Shown here: positions 58,519 to 64,000 of the stretch, piece by piece
Numbering within the stretch: the stretch's first letter is position 1
Layout of the letters: each line of letters begins with the position of its first letter
Source of the DNA: Suillus spraguei
Taxonomy: Eukaryota > Basidiomycota > Agaricomycetes > Boletales > Suillaceae
Length of the DNA: 64,000 nt
Direction of reading: 5' to 3'
NCBI GenBank assembly: GCA_016800925.1
Contig: JABCPU010000012.1
Coordinates: 248,001 to 312,000 of the forward strand
Program-made: the position numbers and the translations under genes
The notes under the pieces: model-generated
Told to the model about the DNA's origin: nothing
The model's input: the letters and a program-made list of their open reading frames with translations, nothing else
Database searches by the model: none

Positions 58519-61500
58519 ATGATGGACGAAGCTCATAGTCTTGTAGACCGGTACAGCGATGCTCCAGTGGTCACTCCCGACGATGGGCAGGATGATATCG
58601 TGGACTTGGGTTCAAGTCCTCAGGATCTGACGGTCACCGCCATAAAAGTAGTTGACACTACTAGTACTAGTATTGCACCGGTCACTCAACCTGCTATGGA
58701 CACAGCTTATCTTCCCACGAATACTCAACGGTTCTCTGATGATGGAAGCATCCACAGCTTGCCCGTCATACCCGCTTCGTTAGTTCAAACACCCACTGCT
58801 GTGTCCACAGATCCGTTGCCGGAAACAAGTAGTAGGCTAACTGAAAGATCGACTTCAATACGAAACAATCGCAGGTCTGTCATGGATGTGAGTTACAATA
58901 ATCACTTCCACCTTTGCTCTTTGAGTCCAATGACTTTCCATCAGGCACGTCCGTCCAATCGCCTCTCTGGCTTTTGGTCAAATTTAATACATCGGAGGGA
59001 TACACTTACCCCATCTTCTTCCCGACCGTCTGCTCGAGATGATGGGCCGCAGCCAACCGACCCGGTTCAGTCCGATTCTAGGTCAAGATCTCCATCTCCT
59101 GCTCCTGCTAGACCTTTTACGCCCCCACCCTCACTTGCCCCTCCAACCTTGAGAGAGCTCGGTCTCGCTTTATCAGTTATTACAGAAGATCTATCCCCTT
59201 CACACTTTACCACTCCTCCTACTAGTGGGACTTTTATGGCGCCCCACTACCTTCTCCTCTGCCATGCTCAAGGACTTGATGTCCTTCCTCTCATATCTCC
59301 CCCAGCTGCTCATCCTTACGCACTGGTGCGCAGGGTCAGCTTTAAGAGCGTGGTGGTCATGGAACATCGCGGTGTATTAGTAGCCATAGCAGGCCGACGA
59401 GATGGTGTTCGTGTTTATGCTCTGGAGGAAGTCAAAAAAGCCGTAGAGTGGCGTATGGAAGTTGAGACTCGGCGGGAACGTGAACGATCCAGGAGGGAGG
59501 AATCAAAGAGGGTGGGATCTGGCCACTCCAGTGTAGATTCAACCGAGGCGAAATTCAGGTCGTTAACACGCTCGGGTCAGGTCTCCAAGACTGAAAAGGT
59601 TCCTAGGAGGTCATCATTCTCGACAGCTGTAACGCAGAAATTGCCCAGGTCACCCACACTCCAACCTGTAACACCTAGCCAGCCCGTCGAACAGCCCCCA
59701 CCGTATTCTGTAGTAACCGAAAGTACTCGACCCTCTTTGCAGACCCAGGCATCCACCATTTCGATAAACCTATCAAGGTCCCGTCGTTCGTCTCTTTCTC
59801 GCGTAATCGTTCCCCCCGTTCCACCCTTACCCAATATGGGTTCCGGTACGGAGCAAGAAGACCCGATGGCCAAAACTGCAAATTGGCTTGAGGCGAGTGA
59901 CGACGAGGCCATCGATGTGCTAACTGCAGGTGCAAGTGGCAGTCAAGCTTTGGATGAACGCACTAGTGCTATTCCCCCACCACGAAACAGTGATATCGTA
60001 GAAGGTGGTTCTACGTCACTTCCTGTGCGCAGTTCGGCCACATATAGTCGAAGAAATCGTCCCGCAAATTTAGATCTGACCCTGGCGCAGCCGAGCACGA
60101 TGCTAGCTCAACCGCCAGAACCATCTCCAACCCTGCAGACCATTCGTCATGCATTGCAGAGTTCGCCGCCCAATATTCGCACAACACCTCCCACGCCGGC
60201 TTCCGCTGTTGAGCCACCTCAAAGACGTTCTGTTCCAGACATCGATTTAGATGATGACGACGACGATGGTGCGACTGGTACAATCGACCGTATAACGCTT
60301 GTCCAGGCTCTTTTAGAGAGCAGAGCGTCTGACCTCCCACCAGCAGGGACAACGAGACCACAAGCCCCGATTATGATTGGGGCAACTCCATCAGGTACAG
60401 ATGATGACGCGCCGCTCAGTCCTTCATTACAGGACGGTGGCTCTTCGCTGGGCCACCCGAGCATCACAAATCGTCCTGAAAGGCGAAGAAGGAGATGGTC
60501 AGTACTGGCCGGCATCTTCAACCCCAGTGGTCCTCCCGATGCTCCCCACCCTAACGTTCCTGTTATGTACGATACTCCACTGGGATCCCCCACATCTCCA
60601 ACATATTCGACGATACCCATACCCGAGACTGGCGAAAGACCTCTGACACGTTCAGCTTCCACACGTTCACGTCCCTCAGAACCTCCTCAACTTGCTCCTC
60701 GCCCTTCGACGTCAGGAGCACATAGCGTCTCTCCTCCCGCCAATCTACCACTTTTACCTATTCCTCCACATCCGACAATTCATTCTCGCCTTCTTCCTCG
60801 CATTATAAGCAATGCATTCAGTTCTAGGAGGTCTTCCGAGCGGCCTCCAGCGCTGGTTTTCACAGAGCCTGAAAGGAAGAACGGATCACAGACTCCTACA
60901 ACACCGCTACCTCCTCCAAAACTGGACTACGTGAAGCTACCTGGTACGAAAGGCTCCCTTATCATCAAGGCCGTGGAGACGCCAAAAAAGAGGTGAGCAT
61001 CCAGAGTCCCACAAAGATGTTTATTGAGATCTTGTGCAGCTTTCTCGCTATTCTCTGTGGAGATAATGGCGAAAAGGTTGAACTTTTTGCCGGGACGTAT
61101 CGAACGGCCTTAGGTCTTTCTCGTACCTTCATTCTTCCCGATTCACCGCGTTCTTTGGAACTTCAACTGCAGGGTGATGACCTTGTCGAAGTTTTTCTTG
61201 TCTTTTCTCAGAACGTCTTTGGGTTGGAACCTGCCACAGTAAGAGTTCGCGAGGTCCGGATTGGTCGAGCCGAGCGGCGTGCAGCTCGGCGAAGAGTTCG
61301 AGAAATACGTTCGGGTCAGCCAGATGTCTTTGATACAGACCCACCTGCACACGATGATGAGGATACCAACATTAGTATTAGCAATCGACTTTCATTACCA
61401 TCTGGCGATCCGTCTAGGAATAATTCCAATACTAATCTCCCAGAGGTGCCAGTATCTCATTCGCAGACACCGACTAGTGGTGCCCCTGGATCTGCTCTCG

Positions 61501-62678
61501 CACATGCTGAAGAACTTGTAGCACTAGCGTCTGCTCCTCTTGGACCTTATACCACCTTCCAACAATTGTCCTATGCACCAAAGTTGCCTTTGGCTACTAT
61601 CGCTGATGACTATATCATTCCACCGACATATCTTGAATTCCTTGACTACCGTGCCGAACATGAACCCGATGCTCAGGGTAACCCCAATGTTGACCTAGCG
61701 TCCATCCAATTCTCACCTCCTGGCCTACCCATGCCAGCACCAGCACCGCCTTCCAAATGGTTTTATCGCGATCCGAAAGGAGTTGTGCATGGTATGTCGA
61801 AAGTCAGTTTTTTCGAAACGCGTTCCTAATCAGGTGCAGGGCCGTGGAAAGCAAGCCTCATGCAAGCGTGGTATAAGGATGGGTTACTTCCCCCAGATCT
61901 ACCAGTTCGCAAAGAAGAGGAGAAGGTGTTCATGTTACTCAAGGATTTGAGACAGCAATGCGTTGATCCTTCCCATCCGTTCCGGTCAGCAACCCCACCA
62001 TCGGCAGCCCAGCACGCTCCTCCTGCTTTGGATGCTGCCAAACCTCTCTTGGCCCCAATATCTCTTCTCGTCCAGCCTCGACACTTTGGCCCGCCTGCAT
62101 TATTCTTCTCTTCGCGTGGCGGGCACAGCACGTCCATAGTCGATGCTCGTGGTCGTGCCGTTCTCAAAGGCCGCTTTGTCTGGAGCACGGACAGCGATAA
62201 CGAGTCGAAGACAGTTTCCCGCATGGGAGACGTTAAGCGTGTGGAGGCATTTGACGTCAAAGACCGCTCTGTTCTTGTGGCTATGCGCCAAGGGGGCGTG
62301 GAAGCGATGGATTTCGGTGACGCGTTACTCAAACCCGCGGATGAGTCGCGTACCCTGTTACCCCAATTTGCACCGCCGCCATCAAATATCAATAGACGTG
62401 GACCATTTGTTTGGAAAATAGGCACTCCTATCGGTTCCTCTACATCAAGTGCTACGGTCCTGTCGTCAAAAACCAAAGGGTCAGGTTATCTTGGGAGGAA
62501 GCCAAGCCACACCAATGGGAAATCTCCCGCGAGAGCAGAGTTCCATGGTACAGGAGATGGGGACACCGAGAACACGGACGAGGTGCTCTTTCTCGGGCGC
62601 CAGGGAGACGAGGTATACCTATGTGAACGCAATGCCGGTGCATTCCGGATACTGCGATTAAGTCCCGATTTATCGTGA
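58519..62678 (+). CDS. CNH-like and GYF-domain protein
   Basis: Probably a scaffold or adaptor that binds Pro-rich ligands. Exons 58519-58887, 58945-60992, 61040-61791 and 61840-62678 give 1335 aa; the first intron is 57 bp with no stop, so it could be retained in frame. Residues 1-230 and 330-820 are disordered (Ser, Pro, Thr). A beta-rich, citron-homology-like segment occurs at about 235-330 (HYLLLCHAQGLDVLPLI, SFKSVVVMEHRGVLVAIAGR, DGVRVYALEEVKKAVEWRM) and resumes at about 805-880 (SFLAILCGDNGEKVELFAGT). A GYF domain spans about 1042-1090: KWFYRDPKGVVHGPWKASLM and QAWYKDGLLPPDL. The tail returns to beta-like sequence (VLFLGRQGDEVYLCERNAG). The split beta region is inferred to be one CNH propeller interrupted by inserts. 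Confidence 0.75.
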
Positions 62679-62817
62679 CCATTTTAAACTTATCATGCCT
62701 AGACTGCACTCAACTGTTGTTTTATCACTCACTCATACCCTTTTATTTGGCAACCCGAGCATAAGTATGTAACGATACATAGATCCCTCGCAATATATTA
62801 GTATCAAGTCATTAACA

Positions 62818-64000
62818 TCACAGTTTAGCAACGACTTTGCGAAGGTTGGTCTTGAGGATCTTCCCAGTAGATGTTTTCTGTAAGTACTGTAAGCGCCCAG
62901 CGGAATATGGATGTTATGCACGACTGACGGGTAATTCGTCCACTATTTGCACCCACTCTGGGCACGCAAAACCGGGCAAAAGTGTTCGAGCGTGACGGAT
63001 CAGCTCAGTAGCAAAGCCTTCATGGTTGTCTTTCCACTTCGGGGCGTGCTCTGGACGAAGAAGGACGAAAGCCATAGGACGTTCACCCCATTTGGGGTGT
63101 GGGCGGGCCACGACAGATACCTCTAAAACATGCGGGTGGCTGGAAAGCTCTGCGTAGCCCGTTCAGGGTCCACAATTTGGTAACCACGCGAACACAAAAA
63201 TACCTAGTTCTATGGCCAAGCTTGATGCATTCTGCAAATCTTCAGCTTAGCACATTGAATCACCGCAAGGACACTTATTCACCTCGCCTCCAGAGATAAT
63301 CAAGTCTTTGCTTCGATCAACGACTTGGATAACACCATCGGGATGCCAGACGGCTAGATCACCTGAGTGGAAGTGGCCTCCCAGAAAAGCCTTGCGCGTG
63401 GCTTCTGGGTCGCGGAAATACTATACAACAAAAAAAATGCAAATACTTAAAATGAATAGGAGAACTTTGGCACAACTGCTGAAAAACGCACCTCTTTCAT
63501 GACGATGTTTCCGCGCATGATAACCTCACCCACCGTGCATCCGTCTTTTGGAACATCACGAAGTTCTTCGTCATTTTCGTCTCGTGGAGGATATACTACG
63601 CGTGCGTCTTGTGCAGTGGCGAAGCTTTGACCTTGTCGAGCCATCAGCTTCGCGCGTTGTTCCAAAGTCAACGTCTTCCAGTGAGGTTGATCATAGCAGC
63701 GCGTGAAGGGTCCATACGTCTTTAAGGAGTATGTTCAGACCTGCCACTTCCCTAAGCAATGCCGAGGCACGTACCTCACTGGTGATAATGGAAGAACGAA
63801 TTAGCTTAGGAATGAGTTGAGCGCTACGCTGGACTCACGTCAGACCGTATACATGCACAGGCTTGATTCCCTTTTGCTCGAGTTGGCTGATCAGGTGAGC
63901 GGTAGGTGCGGCCCCTGCAATAACCGCGGATATAGTACGAGGGAGAGGTCTGGCAGCGGGGTCATTCACAATTCCGATCTATTGGCACTTCAGACCAATC
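62818..64000 (-). CDS. AMP-binding acyl-CoA synthetase, 3' part (5' beyond the window)
   Basis: Activates a carboxylic acid to acyl-AMP and then acyl-CoA. Only the C-terminal half is in view, spread over several exons; the 5' end lies past 64,000. Visible motifs in order: the [20 protein letters not shown] and HVYGLT region before the AMP-binding core, [20 protein letters not shown], [33 protein letters not shown], a 28-nt exon (about 63,210-63,240) giving [21 protein letters not shown], and the terminal [19 protein letters not shown] whose lysine in GKILK is the adenylation catalytic lysine. The stop TGA is at 62820-62818. The pattern fits medium/long-chain or aromatic acyl-CoA ligases of fungi; substrate unknown. 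Tail-to-tail with the CNH-GYF gene, 139 bp apart. Confidence 0.88.

Noticed and set aside
61826..62476. 216-codon minus-strand frame inside the CNH-GYF gene
   Set aside because: Antisense shadow of exon 4, which carries the GYF domain in the plus frame.

Overview
The window reads as a nuclear contig of a filamentous basidiomycete, most likely a mushroom-forming Agaricomycete. Genes sit densely on both strands and carry many introns of about 45-60 bp with GT-AG borders. Proteins include Rap1, an Itc1-type remodelling subunit, CDK11, pescadillo, Mmm1 and a WD40-HET protein of the kind amplified in agarics. No rRNA, tRNA or CRISPR array was found by eye. All gene models below were spliced by hand from reading frame and splice-site continuity, and exon sums were checked for divisibility by three.

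Left edge (1-5.4 kb): a GGGAGAY heptamer minisatellite and two near-perfect hairpins, then a secreted histidine acid phosphatase (phytase-like) gene, then a gene-free stretch with a spaced direct repeat. 5.4-13.7 kb: an Itc1-like chromatin remodelling subunit (- strand), an empty 2.3 kb, and a conserved fungal protein of unknown function. 15.2-26.5 kb: a Gfo/Idh/MocA oxidoreductase, a G1/S-type cyclin and an eIF4E-transporter-like protein. 29.2-47.4 kb is the housekeeping core: SmD2 and pescadillo back to back, an EFA6/PSD-type Arf exchange factor (Sec7 plus PH), an unknown protein, a Rap1 homologue converging on CDK11, a coiled-coil protein converging on a tubulin-tyrosine-ligase-like protein, and MMM1 of the ERMES complex. 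47.8-58.2 kb: a mitochondrial alpha/beta-hydrolase-like protein, a broken WD40-HET gene, a foldback element, and two related FAD enzymes (D-lactate dehydrogenase and D-2-hydroxyglutarate dehydrogenase) facing each other. 58.5-64 kb: a CNH-plus-GYF protein and the 3' part of an acyl-CoA synthetase that runs off the window.

There is no operon logic here. Linked function is visible only as shared divergent promoters (SmD2/pescadillo, CDK11/coiled-coil protein, WD40-HET/D-lactate dehydrogenase) and the pair of D-2-hydroxyacid dehydrogenases. No clearly novel system was found.

The most informative oddities are: eight single-base frame breaks in four otherwise well conserved genes, five of them in the first third of the Itc1 gene, which points to uncorrected sequence indels or local decay; an independent nonsense codon in the WD40-HET gene; a 184-bp foldback element in the promoter between WD40-HET and D-lactate dehydrogenase; an 8-nt microexon; and a GC-AG intron in MMM1.
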